DNA of 64,000 bases, from assembly GCF_041355105.1 (NCBI RefSeq), contig NZ_JBFUPK010000001.1, forward strand, positions 1,302,001-1,366,000. Reading direction: 5' to 3'. Position 1 is the first letter of the stretch; the number at the start of each line of letters is the position of its first letter. The position numbers and the translations under genes are program-made. Source of the stretch: Terriglobus sp. RCC_193. Its GTDB lineage: Bacteria; Acidobacteriota; Terriglobia; Terriglobales; Acidobacteriaceae. A model generated the notes under the pieces. The model was given only the letters and a program-made list of their open reading frames with translations. It made no database searches and had not been told where the DNA came from. Positions 55,501 to 64,000 of this stretch are shown one piece after another.

Positions 55501-55587
55501 GTACCCACGGGTACCTACAGCATCACGGTGAGTGGCAGTTCTTCAACGTTGTCTTCGTCGGCAAATTTGACCCTGACCGTGAACTAA
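52543..55587 (+). CDS. S53 (sedolisin/kumamolisin-type) secreted protease with Ig-like tail
   Basis: 1014 residues from the ATG at 52543 with GAGGGG upstream; hydrophobic stretches near residues 15-45 and 75-95 serve for export. A pro-kumamolisin activation domain covers about 110-260 (LTLVLSRTSEQ, WLTPDAFATRFG). The catalytic domain has E370-x3-D374 (GDEAESDLDLEY), the oxyanion-site region ISVSYGACE and S617 in GGTSFASP. After it come an Ig-like repeat (TPTGTLSIAVDGTTV, ATYSGDTTFASS), a membrane segment with an RRRR stop near 935, and a further beta-rich tail. Such proteases work at acid pH. Being in the same regulon as the lanthipeptide region, leader removal is one speculative role. Confidence 0.87.
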   Translation: MKTHITELFRASERLIKLSLLLIRHLLPSLLAQFCLGGVLHALFSVCFDATAFVRFYRKQRTDILNSSLLGEALRFAILFLVSFPVAFCGNLYGQTVRPRITQDINTAERITLTGSHPPMARAEQDSGHVPSGKQLDGLTLVLSRTSEQESELQSLIAAQHDPMSSQYHQWLTPDAFATRFGISDSDLGKIESWLQQQGFVVKGVAHNKSRITFSGTVNQVESAFRTEIHYYKSDSTTNFAPATDISIPSALSSVVQAVSNLSTFRPKPHVKFKTGQRASSASPNFTSSQSGSHYLSPADVTTIYNVTPAYNAGYTGSGQAIAVVGQSAIQMSDIENFQKAAGFSVKDPSLVLVPNSGSSTYYTGGDEAESDLDLEYTSTIAKGATIYFVYTGNNQNYGVFDSLEYAIDTKLAPIISVSYGACETALGSSDYATYNGILAQAAAQGQTVIAASGDSGSTDCYEQTTLTMAQRQALAVDFPASSQYVTGMGGTEFPSSDVSSSNTTYWTSASGSDVVSSAKSYIPEQVWNDDSSSNGLSSGGGGTSSLTARPSWQTGVSGISSGSYRLIPDVSLDSSPENAGYLFCSSDADATGVSGSCSNGFRDSNNTYLTVAGGTSFASPIFAGMIALINQKLNSSGQGVINSVLYQLASNSSTYASAFHDITSGSNACTAGSSYCSGSATSQYSATTGYDLATGLGSVDFYNLLSAWPTPSTTSSQASSKTTLSAATTAPTSGANDVVSITVASNSSSVSSTPTGTLSIAVDGTTVNSSLAMSNGSASYTFSSTVSGTHVVTATYSGDTTFASSTGTITLTIGSTTGTTSGNGGSGSSTVTVTPSGGFTGTVDLSLSTTSSYLQQYACYDLSNANITSTSPVSQTLTIYLGTTYCENAQLKSHIHKFKTAAFGSAHSSSPTYSSSGSTMILAGFLAMGLFGLRRRRIGGILVVLFGVFYSFLLVGCGSDATSSSKNFAISISPSTMTISAGTSNVPTGTYSITVSGSSSTLSSSANLTLTVN

Positions 55588-55654
55588 CCGGTGATACTTC
55601 ATCGCGAGTGCTTGAGAACCAAGAGCTGTAAAAACTGTGAAATGGACGAATGTC

Positions 55655-56038
55655 ATGAGCATCCCATCCGAAGAAAATGTTGAACCTCTCGAAGTGCACT
55701 TTAATCAGGCGACACCAGCTTTTCGTGTTCGAGACCTGGATGAAAGTGTCGATTATTACTGTGACGTTCTCGGGTTTCAGATTCAATGGAACCATAAGGA
55801 CCGATGCGCGTGTATCTCTCGAGGAGCCTGCACGATCCTGCTCACCGTAGATGCCCCGATCGAACCTGGCATGTGGGTCCGGGTGGCTGTGAGTGACGTA
55901 CCAGCACTATTCGATCAGTATCTGGTGGCAGGTGCCAAAATTGCGAGTCCTCCCACGGATGTCGGATGGGGACTTGAGATGCAGGTCGAGGATCTCGCCG
56001 GCAATATTCTTCGCCTGGGCTCGCACCCTGCGCGGTGA
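55655..56038 (+). CDS. VOC-superfamily (glyoxalase-like) protein
   Basis: About 127 residues: ATPAFRVRDLDESVDYYCDVLGFQIQW, a mid CACISRGACTILLTVDA, VRVAVSDVPALFDQYLVAGAKI and the closing LEMQVEDLAGNILRLGSH. It lacks the usual final DPDGN form (here DLAGN) but keeps the fold pattern. The start could also be an ATG six codons earlier; neither has a good ribosome site. It sits 67 bp after the S53 gene and converges on the TolC-like gene. Substrate unknown. Confidence 0.72.
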   Translation: MSIPSEENVEPLEVHFNQATPAFRVRDLDESVDYYCDVLGFQIQWNHKDRCACISRGACTILLTVDAPIEPGMWVRVAVSDVPALFDQYLVAGAKIASPPTDVGWGLEMQVEDLAGNILRLGSHPAR

Positions 56039-56132
56039 AACATCTCCTGACACACACGAGATGCTCCGCTTCAGACAAGACGACTTCATGAAGCACATGT
56101 TTCCGGAGAAGAGCATCGAATGTCTCATTCTG

Positions 56133-57467
56133 CTAGAACTGGGCCCCAGCCGCGATCCAGTCATGTAGTCTTCCATTTTGACGTAAAAAGCGAATGTAAA
56201 CCTCTTTGAGCTGAGCGTCGACGGCGAGGGTGTCGAGGAGCTTTTGACCTACTTGCATTTGCGCTCGATAGGTCTCCTTCGGAGTCGTGGCATTGAGGGA
56301 TGATGGCGCACCGCTATTGGCCTGAATTTCGAGAGCTGCAAGTTCGGCAGCAGCGATCTTGTATTCAAGCTGTGCCAGCCTCAGCTGTACAGTCAATTCG
56401 ATGAGTGAGCTCTGAAGTTCGCTGCAAGACTCCCGCTCTTGCTGGCGAAGCGAGACGACTTGATGTTGTGCCTTGAGTGCATCGGCAGCAGCCTCTCGTG
56501 CGTGTGCGCGTCGGCCAAAATCGAGAATGGGGAGTTGAATCTGCACACCGACGGCGAGCGTGTTGTAGTTTCCATGCAAGTTGTAGTAAGTAGAAACACT
56601 GTTCAACGGGCTAATCCTGCCGTATTGCGCCTGCAGAGAGATCTGCGGACGCAAGGTGTACCGTGCGTCCCCAAAGCTGGTCTGAAGCTTAGACTGCGCA
56701 TCGGCCTGGGCTGAAAGGACATCGGCAGGAGTTTTGCAAGTGAGCTCGGGAATCGTAACCTTCTCAGCAATCTCATCCGGCATCATACGAGGGTCCGGCA
56801 GGTCCATCACGCTATCCACAGTCCCTGTAAGCGTCGCCAAATGTTGGCGCAATGATTCGACTTTGTGTTCGGTCTGGACCTCCTGAAGATTGATAGCGGC
56901 GGCTTCCTTCTGAACCCTCATCATCTCCAGTTCCGTTTCGTACCCCGCGGCAAGCCGCTCGGTCACAACTTCGAGGAAGCGGAAAGCACGTACATGTTGT
57001 GCTCTCAGGACGTTCAGCCTCGTAGAAGCATTTGCAAGGGACATGTAGGTCACGACCGTGTCCCCTTCAACTTGCTGCCGAACGTCCGTAAGCGAATGCA
57101 TGGCGGCCTCCACCCCATAACGTGCAGCGCGGACATAATTTCGTTGGGAATAGTTGAAGACCAGTGATTGCGCACTCGCGGTGAAAACTGTCGGAACATT
57201 CAATGTGATTCCAGATGAAGCCCCGAGTCCGCTGGAGAGCGATACGGACGGAATGTACACATCGCGTGTGCCAGATAAACTTGCCTTCGCTTTCTCAAGC
57301 TCGCTCTCAGCAATCTTGATTCGCTCGCTGTTGCGCGTTGCTGCCTGAGTCACACTCTGGAGTGTGCCCTGGCCATTGACCTTACCGGTGGCGATCACGG
57401 TATACAGCACTATCGGAACGGTACGTAGAACATGACGTCCCAAGCATCGGCAATTGTTCAAGTTCAT
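56133..57467 (-). CDS. TolC-family outer-membrane channel protein
   Basis: 444 residues. A basic N-terminus with a hydrophobic stretch (RTVPIVLYTVIATGKV) acts as signal, then TolC-like helical repeats: LQSVTQAATRNSERIKIAESELEKAKASLSGTRDVYIPSVSL and, in the second half, LRPQISLQAQYGR, VGVQIQLPILDFGRRAHAREAAADALKAQ. No lipobox. It is not beside an RND or ABC pump; motif site 8 is upstream, putting it with the secretins and protease. It might serve as exit channel for a product of this region. Different from the NodT lipoprotein at 59019-60548. Confidence 0.82.
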   Translation of the reverse strand: MNLNNCRCLGRHVLRTVPIVLYTVIATGKVNGQGTLQSVTQAATRNSERIKIAESELEKAKASLSGTRDVYIPSVSLSSGLGASSGITLNVPTVFTASAQSLVFNYSQRNYVRAARYGVEAAMHSLTDVRQQVEGDTVVTYMSLANASTRLNVLRAQHVRAFRFLEVVTERLAAGYETELEMMRVQKEAAAINLQEVQTEHKVESLRQHLATLTGTVDSVMDLPDPRMMPDEIAEKVTIPELTCKTPADVLSAQADAQSKLQTSFGDARYTLRPQISLQAQYGRISPLNSVSTYYNLHGNYNTLAVGVQIQLPILDFGRRAHAREAAADALKAQHQVVSLRQQERESCSELQSSLIELTVQLRLAQLEYKIAAAELAALEIQANSGAPSSLNATTPKETYRAQMQVGQKLLDTLAVDAQLKEVYIRFLRQNGRLHDWIAAGAQF

Positions 57468-57529
57468 CGTGGCCTGCGTTTCTTTGTTAATAGACGTCCG
57501 CTACCCCACTGCCGCAACACAATCGATCT

Positions 57530-57544
57530 GTAACGATTGGTCAC
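57530..57544 (-). promoter_or_regulatory. Regulon motif site 8
   Basis: GTAACGATTGGTCAC, an exact copy of the consensus (GTAAC 57530, GTCAC 57540), 63 bp upstream of the TolC-like gene and in the standard orientation. Confidence 0.65.
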
Positions 57545-57901
57545 CAGATAACGGAACACGTGAAGGCCGTGCATTACTTGAAGGGGCGCATAGCGAGGCC
57601 AACGGACTCCACGATCCGTGCGGCCTATGAGACACATTGATGCATGCTGTAGCGGCTCTGGTCGGTGACACCAAGTCATTCTCCAGCAATCGTTCAAATT
57701 GGGCACCGAAGACAGTCTTTCGTCCACCGATTTGGACGAAAGACCGCTCTACGTCGGCTTAGTTAGCCACTTGCAGAAAGCCCAAAGCTCGACCTCAAAT
57801 GCAAGCTACTCAGACTCCGTAGAGGAGACAAGAATTCAGGTTTGAAAGACCGGCAACGATCTACCATCCGCATCATCAACGTGTGTTTCATGCAGAACAA
57901 T
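57545..57901. other. Intergenic stretch with no supported gene
   Basis: About 357 bp between motif site 8 and the stop of the next minus-strand gene. Short frames only, without domain features or ribosome sites. Confidence 0.4.
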
Positions 57902-58921
57902 TCAAGATGGCGGAGGCACGGTTTTCCCACTTAGCGCTGCTTGGTGGGCCGCTGTCTTTTTCAGTTTCTTGGTGACGGACTTCGCGATCTTATTGGCAAC
58001 GTCCAAGCTGTCCGTATCGCCGCGCTGCGATTCTTTGAAGTCACGGTTCAGAATTACCGCGCCTGTGTGATCAATCAACTGGGCATGAACCTTGAGACTG
58101 GTAAGGCCCAGAAACATCCCCAAGGGCCCGACCGTAGAACGTACTGCCGCATTGCCCTTAGCGAACGTGGTCAAGGTCAACATGAGCTGAAACTCCGGGC
58201 AATGCGCGGCAGGCAGGCGATCGCCATCACGATAGATCTGACCAAAGTGCGCGTCCGCATGGATTCCTCGGATCATCTGTTCGTATAGCAGCACTCTATA
58301 TTCGGCAGGAATGGGCGGACCTTCAACTGCGACATTCCTTAGTTTTATCGAAGCCGGTACTGCTGGCACCTGTCCACATGGGGGGCCTTCGTCATTCACA
58401 GGGCCTTCAACTACGGGCGGACCGAATGCCTTCGCGGCAGCCAGGGCTTCTGACTTCGGCAATAGGAAAACGGCTCCGTGATACGCGTCGTGCGAGTCGC
58501 GAAATTCCACCGTTAGCAAGTCAACTTGCCCCTGGGCGACAGCTGCGAGCACTGCACCGCCTCCAAACGGGATAAGCATTCTGCCAAGCCTGCCTGCCCT
58601 TCCCCCCTTCTCCATACGAACATCGCCAGCTGAAACCGCGAGGATGTGTCCGCTTTCGATTGCGGTTTCGCCTGCGGCGGAAGTGAAGACTAGGCCATTT
58701 GGCGACAGGCTTAGTGAGCCCTTGGTGTTAGGAGCCGCCTCCAGAAGGCCAAGCAGATGGCTTGCGTGTTCAGATTTCCATGCAGGCAAATTTGAAGATG
58801 CAGACCCGGGACTTTGCTTTAGCTCCTGCGAATACATCAATTGCACCGGAAGCAGCAGAGTGGTTGGAATAACTTTCCACCACAAGAGCCTCAGGACACG
58901 TCGACCAAATAAAAGCTGCAT
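57902..58921 (-). CDS. Exported protein of unknown function (DUF4410-like end)
   Basis: 339 residues from the ATG at 58921 with GGAG 8 bases upstream. A hydrophobic signal (RRVLRLLWWKVIPTTLLLPVQLMYS) leads. The first half is beta-rich (GSLSLSPNGLVFTSAAGETAIESGHILAVS) with a glycine-rich RLGRMLIPFGGG stretch. The last 170 residues resemble DUF4410 proteins (LRNVAVEGPPIPAEYRVLLYEQMIRGI, LTLTTFAKGNAAVRS, AQLIDHTGAVILNRDFKESQRGD). Probably periplasmic or outer-membrane associated. It stands 97 bp downstream of the efflux operon's last gene and may be part of it. Confidence 0.6.
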   Translation of the reverse strand: MQLLFGRRVLRLLWWKVIPTTLLLPVQLMYSQELKQSPGSASSNLPAWKSEHASHLLGLLEAAPNTKGSLSLSPNGLVFTSAAGETAIESGHILAVSAGDVRMEKGGRAGRLGRMLIPFGGGAVLAAVAQGQVDLLTVEFRDSHDAYHGAVFLLPKSEALAAAKAFGPPVVEGPVNDEGPPCGQVPAVPASIKLRNVAVEGPPIPAEYRVLLYEQMIRGIHADAHFGQIYRDGDRLPAAHCPEFQLMLTLTTFAKGNAAVRSTVGPLGMFLGLTSLKVHAQLIDHTGAVILNRDFKESQRGDTDSLDVANKIAKSVTKKLKKTAAHQAALSGKTVPPPS

Positions 58922-59018
58922 AAGAATTCTCCAATTTCGTAATGCCAACGTGATCTGCTCGTACTGGTGGATCTCGGTTAGCGTCTATGTAGGTGATGAC
59001 TGCATGCTTCTATAGGCA

Positions 59019-60548
59019 CTACGGCTTGCGGCTGACCTCGTGTTCTGAGGGCAGATCGGACGCGTTCCAGCCACCACCTAGCGCGGCAACCAATTGCACC
59101 GCTGCGACCATGCGGTTCGTTCGCAACGTGACATCTGTTTGCTGGCTACTGAAGACGCTGTTCTGCGCGGTCAGTACATTCAGATAGGTATCTACGCCGG
59201 TCCGGTACCGCGTTAACGCGAGTTGCTGATACCGTTGAGCGGAGATGATCGCTGACTGTTGGCGCTGTTGTTGCTCAGCTAGTTGACGGCTCGCGACAAG
59301 GTAATCTTCAACCTCTTTGAAGGCGTTCAAGACAGTTTGCCGATACGCTGCGACATCGGCGTTGTACTGGGCCTTGTACTGTTGGACCGTGGCGCGCCGT
59401 GCTCCGGCATCGAAGACGGTTTCCGAGGCACTCGTTCCTAATGACCAAAAGCCGGCCGACAGATTAAGCAGCTTCGTGATGTCAGAGCTTTGCGTGCCTG
59501 CGCTAGCGGACAGCGAGACATCCGGGAAGTAGGCAGCTTGTCCCACGCCAATCAGAGCGTTCGCTTCCGCCATGGTCCGTTCTGCTGCGGCGATGTCTGG
59601 GCGGCGTTCCAGAAGCTCGGAGGGAACTCCGGTCGGAATGTACGGCGGTTTACTGTCCAGGGAGCGCACTGGAATCGAAAAGTTTCCCGCAGCCTGGCCG
59701 ATCAGGAGAGCGATTGCGTGCTCATACTGACCCCGTGTTGTCGCCACCGCTGCCGCATTCGCCTCCGCGCTGCGAAGGTTGGTTTCTGCCTGGGCGACGT
59801 CTTGTTCGGAGTCAAGACCAGTGCGATAACGGATCTGGGTCAGCTGTAGGGTTTCGCGGTAAGCTACAACCGTCTTATCGTAAAGCTCCTGCAGTCCGTC
59901 TTGACCGCGGAGTTGAAAGTAATATTCCGCAAGACTCGCCTGTTCACTGAGCGTTTCGTTGGCTAGGTTAGCGGCACTTACCTGGGCCGCGTTCGCTTGT
60001 TCGCGGATCGTGTTGCGAACTTTTCCGAAAAGATCAGGTTCCCACGATGCGCTGAATGGGAGAGAGTAGCTCTGACTGGTAGTACTCCCTATCGATGTTC
60101 CCGATCCCCCCGTAGTCGACGTCGTCGCTGACGCGGAGCTCTGACTTCCTTGCCCCTGCACTGTGACGCTGGGCGCGAACGAGATAGAGGGAAACAAGGA
60201 AGCACGCGCGTTCCGCACCACGGCCCGCGCCGCCATATAGTTCTCGAAATACAGTTTGAGGTTCTGATTGTTGACATTGAGCTGTTCCTCGAGCGCATTC
60301 AACTCACCATCGTTGAACACCTCCCACCATTTACCCCGCAGCATCGCATCCTTTGGGTTTGCGGCACGCCACCCATTGGCACGGGCTAGGTCACTTCCGG
60401 GCTGATTCTCTTTGTACGTAATGGGCGGCGCCGCTGGAAGATTCGGACGAACGTACTTGGGGCCTACCCGGCATCCCGAAAGAACGATCAAGAAAGCCAG
60501 CGTGGACGCGGCGCGGCGAGTCAATGAACCAACACGAGACAATGTCAT
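59019..60548 (-). CDS. NodT-family outer-membrane efflux lipoprotein
   Basis: 509 residues. Lipobox LSGC with acylated C26 after a basic, hydrophobic signal. Then VGPKYVRPNLPAAPP and two OEP repeats: LEEQLNVNNQNLKLYFENYMAARAVVRNARASLFPSISF ... and the closing LARYRTGVDTYLNVLTAQNSVFSSQ. This is the outer channel of a tripartite RND pump. Its start overlaps the stop of the RND gene (ATGA), so it is the last coupled gene of that operon. Serine/threonine-rich insert near residue 145. Confidence 0.9.
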   Translation of the reverse strand: MTLSRVGSLTRRAASTLAFLIVLSGCRVGPKYVRPNLPAAPPITYKENQPGSDLARANGWRAANPKDAMLRGKWWEVFNDGELNALEEQLNVNNQNLKLYFENYMAARAVVRNARASLFPSISFAPSVTVQGQGSQSSASATTSTTGGSGTSIGSTTSQSYSLPFSASWEPDLFGKVRNTIREQANAAQVSAANLANETLSEQASLAEYYFQLRGQDGLQELYDKTVVAYRETLQLTQIRYRTGLDSEQDVAQAETNLRSAEANAAAVATTRGQYEHAIALLIGQAAGNFSIPVRSLDSKPPYIPTGVPSELLERRPDIAAAERTMAEANALIGVGQAAYFPDVSLSASAGTQSSDITKLLNLSAGFWSLGTSASETVFDAGARRATVQQYKAQYNADVAAYRQTVLNAFKEVEDYLVASRQLAEQQQRQQSAIISAQRYQQLALTRYRTGVDTYLNVLTAQNSVFSSQQTDVTLRTNRMVAAVQLVAALGGGWNASDLPSEHEVSRKP

Positions 60549-63500
60549 AGTGCCTCCTGGGGCGTGGCGGCTTGGGAATTGTTCGACCTGCCGCGTCCAA
60601 AGCGGAGACGCAGCCGATCCAGCATCAGGTAGACGACCGGAGTGGTGTAGAGCGTAAGCACTTGGCTCACGGCGAGACCGCCCAAAATCGTCAGGCCGAG
60701 GGGATGCCGAAACTCAGAGCCGATACCACTGCCGAACGCGAGGGGGACGGCACCGAAGAAAGCAGCCGCTGTGGTCATCAGGATGGGGCGGAATCGCAGA
60801 ATGCAAGCTTGGAAGATTGCGCTCTCGGTCGGCAAACTTTGCTCGCGCTCCAGTTGAAGCGCAAAGTCGATCATCATGATGGCATTCTTTTTTACGATGC
60901 CGATGAGGAGAATAATCCCAATCAACGAGATGACATCCAGTTCCGCATGAAACAACATGAGAGTGATGACCGCGCCCAGGGACGCTGAAGGCAGCGTCGT
61001 TAGGATCGTGATGGGATGCATGAAGCTCTCGTAAAGAATGCCAAGCACGATGTACACAGCGAAGATCGCCGTCGCAATCAGAATTGGCTCCGAATCAAGA
61101 GACGCCTGATACAGCTGCGCCGTGCCAGAAAAAGCCCCATGCACGCTCTTTGGAATATGCAATCGATCCTCTAGCCCATGGACCTCGTTCGTTGCCTGCT
61201 GAAGAGATGTTCCAGACGCTAAGTTGAAGGAGATTGTCGATGAGGGGTACAGCCCGGAGTGATTCACCGAAAGTGGTCCGGTCAAAGCCCGGTAAGAGCT
61301 GATTGCGCCCAGTGGTACGGAACCGTTCGCAGTCTGAATATAGGTACTCCGGAATGTCTCGGGAGTCTGACTAAACTGCGATTGGGCTTCCAACACGACG
61401 TGATATTGATTCAGGGGTTTGTAGATCGTCGACGCCTGTGCCTGAGAGAACGAGTAGTTCAGGACGTCGTTGATGTTTGCAGCCGATACACCGAGACGAG
61501 CGGCTGACAGTCGGTCATAGGTGAGATAGGCCTCTAGCCCGCCACTCTGCAGGTCAGAATTCACATCTGCAACTACAGACAGTTTCTTCATTTCGCGCGT
61601 TAGCAGAGGAACGAATTTCTTCAAATCACTGGAAGTGTCCGCCTGGAGCGTGTATTGGTATTGCGCATTTGATTGGCGGGCCCCAAGGTTGATCTCCTGC
61701 GCCGCCATCAGAAAGGTCTGCGCTTCCTTGACTCCCATCAGATTGGGACGTAGGCGGTTCAATACTTCTGTGGCGCTGAGCTTGCGTTGATCCAGAGGCT
61801 TCAACACCACGAACATGAACGCGTTGTTCGATGTACCACCAACGCCGCCTCCAGTGAAGCCCACCACGTTCTGCACCGCCGGGTCTGCGCGGACAATTTG
61901 TACGGATTTCTTCAACGCATCATTCATCATCGTGAACGATGCATCTTGAGGTCCCATGACGGCACCCATCAATAGGCCGGTATCCTGTTGCGGAAAGAGC
62001 CCCTTCGTAATTCGCAGCAGATACACCACGTTGAGTCCCATCGAAAAAATGAACACAAACAAAACCAGTGCCACATGTTCCCGCAGAACCCAGCGCAGGC
62101 TGCGCTCGTAAAGGCCGCGCAGCCAGTCGAACCAGCCCTCCACGATTCGATACAGCCTGCCGTGCTCCGACTCCTCGCGACGTTTTAGCAACAAGGAGCA
62201 CAGCATCGGTGTGGTAGTCAGCGAGAGCAGCATAGAAATGAGAATCGCGATAGAGAGCGTAACGGCAAACTCGCGAAACAGACGACCGATGATGCCGCCC
62301 ATCATCAGGATCGGGATGAAGACCGCGAGCAGAGACAGCGTGATCGAGACCACCGTGAATCCGACCTCCTGAGCGCCCTTGTAGGCGGCTTCAAGCGGCA
62401 CGAGCCCCTCTTCGAGGTAGCGCGTGATGTTCTCCATGACAACGATCGCATCATCAATCACGAAGCCGGTCGAGATCGTCAGAGCCATCAGACTGAGGTT
62501 GTCGAGTGAGTAGTGCAGCAGGTACATCGCTCCAAACGTGCCCACCAGCGAGATCGGAACGGCGATGCCCGGGATGATGGTGGATCTCCAATCGCGAAGG
62601 AAGACAAACACCACCAGGATGACCAACACAATCGACAGGACGAGCGTGAACTCGGTATCGTGCAAGGAAGCACGGATCGTGGTCGTAGCGTCCATAATCT
62701 GCGTAATGGATTGCCCCGCAGGAATTGCACTTCGCAAGGCAGGGAGCTGAGCCTTGATCCGATCTACCGTTTCGATAACGTTGGCACCGGGCTGTTTGAA
62801 AATAATGAGATCAACTGAGGGTCGCCCATTCACGTAGCCGCTCGAGTGCAGATTCTCCGTTGAGTCGACCACATCTGCAACGTCCTCCAGACGGACAGCA
62901 GCTCCATTTTTGGTACTCACGACTAGCTTCTTATAGTCGCCCGCCTTCGAGAGCTGGTCGTTCACTGTGATGTAGCTCGTCGTCTGTCCGTCAGCGACCG
63001 AACCTGTCGGTGTGTGAGCATTCTGATTCTTCAGGAACGAAGCGACCTCGGACAGGCTGAGACCGTAATGCTCCAGTTGCAAGGGGTTGATCTCCACCCT
63101 CACTGCCGGAAGAGTCGAACCCCCGATGGTGATTTGTCCGACACCTTGAATCTCCGCAATCTTTTGCTGCAGGATCGTGGAAGCCGAGTCGTAGAGCGCT
63201 CCGACCGAATAGGTGTCTGATTCGATCCCTAGGATTGCGATCGGAGAATCAGCAGAGTTTACCTTCCGATACGTGGGGTTGGATGGAAGGTTCGTTGGCA
63301 GGTACGTCCGAGCCGCGCTGATCGCAGCCTGCACTTCGCGGGCCGCCGCATTGATGTTCTTATCCAGCTCGAACTGGAGCGAAATGGTGCTCGAACCAGT
63401 GGAACTCTGTGAAGTCATTTCCGTGATGCCGGCGATATGGCCGAACTGACGCTCGAGCGGCGTTGCCACCGCAGCCGCCATTACATCCGGACTAGCGCCC

Positions 63501-63655
63501 GGCAGAGAAGCGTTGACGCTGATGGTTGGCGAATCGATCTGCGGCAATGGCGATACCGGAAGGGCATAGAACGCCAGGACTCCAGCCATTCCAATAGCTG
63601 CCGTCAGCAAAATCGTGGCAATCGGTCTGCGAATCGCGGGAGCGGACAGGTTCAT
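60545..63655 (-). CDS. RND-family multidrug efflux transporter (MdtC-like)
   Basis: 1036 residues, inner-membrane proton-driven drug exporter. N-terminus [23 protein letters not shown]-like, here [18 protein letters not shown]. Periplasmic docking loops include [31 protein letters not shown]. The relay residues are seen in helix 4 ([13 protein letters not shown]), and the C-terminal helices have [52 protein letters not shown]. It overlaps the upstream RND gene (ATGA) and the downstream NodT gene, as in mdtBC-type operons with paired pumps. Substrates not predictable. Confidence 0.92.
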   Translation of the reverse strand: MNLSAPAIRRPIATILLTAAIGMAGVLAFYALPVSPLPQIDSPTISVNASLPGASPDVMAAAVATPLERQFGHIAGITEMTSQSSTGSSTISLQFELDKNINAAAREVQAAISAARTYLPTNLPSNPTYRKVNSADSPIAILGIESDTYSVGALYDSASTILQQKIAEIQGVGQITIGGSTLPAVRVEINPLQLEHYGLSLSEVASFLKNQNAHTPTGSVADGQTTSYITVNDQLSKAGDYKKLVVSTKNGAAVRLEDVADVVDSTENLHSSGYVNGRPSVDLIIFKQPGANVIETVDRIKAQLPALRSAIPAGQSITQIMDATTTIRASLHDTEFTLVLSIVLVILVVFVFLRDWRSTIIPGIAVPISLVGTFGAMYLLHYSLDNLSLMALTISTGFVIDDAIVVMENITRYLEEGLVPLEAAYKGAQEVGFTVVSITLSLLAVFIPILMMGGIIGRLFREFAVTLSIAILISMLLSLTTTPMLCSLLLKRREESEHGRLYRIVEGWFDWLRGLYERSLRWVLREHVALVLFVFIFSMGLNVVYLLRITKGLFPQQDTGLLMGAVMGPQDASFTMMNDALKKSVQIVRADPAVQNVVGFTGGGVGGTSNNAFMFVVLKPLDQRKLSATEVLNRLRPNLMGVKEAQTFLMAAQEINLGARQSNAQYQYTLQADTSSDLKKFVPLLTREMKKLSVVADVNSDLQSGGLEAYLTYDRLSAARLGVSAANINDVLNYSFSQAQASTIYKPLNQYHVVLEAQSQFSQTPETFRSTYIQTANGSVPLGAISSYRALTGPLSVNHSGLYPSSTISFNLASGTSLQQATNEVHGLEDRLHIPKSVHGAFSGTAQLYQASLDSEPILIATAIFAVYIVLGILYESFMHPITILTTLPSASLGAVITLMLFHAELDVISLIGIILLIGIVKKNAIMMIDFALQLEREQSLPTESAIFQACILRFRPILMTTAAAFFGAVPLAFGSGIGSEFRHPLGLTILGGLAVSQVLTLYTTPVVYLMLDRLRLRFGRGRSNNSQAATPQEAL

Positions 63656-64000
63656 GCTTCCCCCGTGAGTGGAAGGTCGCCCTGAGCAGCTGGTTGGTTC
63701 TTCTTGTTGCCTTGTAGCTTCTGGCTGATCCGGTCAAACCAAAGATAGATAACGGGTGTCGTGTAGAGCGTCAGCGCTTGACTTAGTAGTAGACCGCCGA
63801 CCATGGCGACGCCAAGAGGTCTGCGTAGTTCCGCACCGATACCTCGACCGAGCGCCAAGGGAAGCCCCCCGAAGAGCGCTGCGAGGGTCGTCATCATAAT
63901 GGGTCGAAACCGAAGAAGGCTTGCGTTATAGATTGCGTCTTCTGGCGCCTTCCCGTCTACGCGCTCAGCATGAAGAGCGAAGTCGACCATCATGATCCCA
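63652..64000 (-). CDS. RND-family efflux transporter (MdtB-like), C-terminal part
   Basis: Only the last 115 codons are in the window; the gene continues beyond 64000. It ends with [67 protein letters not shown], the closing helices of RND pumps, and parallels the neighbour at 60545. Its stop overlaps that gene's start. A membrane-fusion protein gene should lie further upstream. Confidence 0.88.
   Translation of the reverse strand, partial: GIMMVDFALHAERVDGKAPEDAIYNASLLRFRPIMMTTLAALFGGLPLALGRGIGAELRRPLGVAMVGGLLLSQALTLYTTPVIYLWFDRISQKLQGNKKNQPAAQGDLPLTGEA

Overview
The window looks like chromosome from an acidobacterium of the class Terriglobia (subdivision 1). This rests on family content: a TIGR03435-type protein, very large Sec-exported Rhs proteins, Oar-like TonB receptors with a carboxypeptidase-regulatory N-terminus, a pro-kumamolisin S53 protease with an Ig-like tail, and secretins carrying a cohesin-like end. 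No rRNA or tRNA gene was seen.

Region 1 (1-22.5 kb) is accessory DNA of conjugative or plasmid type. It starts with a VirD4/TraD-like coupling protein and a MobF relaxase (TrwC/TraI type). Next, on the minus strand, come a ParB-domain protein and a DNA adenine methylase that overlap, sitting at the end of an Rhs toxin array. The array has one full-length Rhs protein with a lambda-R-like lytic transglycosylase tip and an exported immunity candidate, followed by three displaced tip cassettes. After an IS481 remnant, a VOC protein and an IS110 element comes a plasmid-maintenance block: ardC, a DUF6908-like gene and parB.

Region 2 (22.8-32.8 kb) holds two related nutrient-sensing modules, each a TonB-dependent receptor with a LytS-type kinase and a LytTR regulator. 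In one the receptor is broken by a frameshift. Region 3 (33-41.5 kb) is mixed: phosphoesterase, beta-lactamase-like hydrolase, a deoxyribosyltransferase/TIR-like protein beside a HEPN fragment, ketopantoate reductase, HD-GYP protein and TIGR03435 protein.

Region 4 (41.6-57.6 kb) is the most interesting. It has a class III lanthipeptide synthetase (LanKC) preceded by three tandem precursor genes of 33-34 codons that were not obvious because of their size. Their cores (SCSSSWFVCC type) resemble the labionin-plus-disulfide layout of labyrinthopeptins. Around them lie two overlapping secretins, a zinc-ribbon protein, an LTxxQ periplasmic protein, an orphan OmpR-type regulator, an S53 protease and a TolC-like channel. 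A recurring operator-like motif, GTGACCAATCGTTACA with half-sites every 10 bp, lies in front of most of these genes, always in the same orientation. The inferred picture is one regulon built around the orphan regulator and covering export, proteolysis and possibly the lanthipeptide genes.

Region 5 (57.9-64 kb) is an exported protein of unknown function followed by a tripartite RND efflux operon (two RND pumps and a NodT-type outer-membrane lipoprotein) that runs off the window end.
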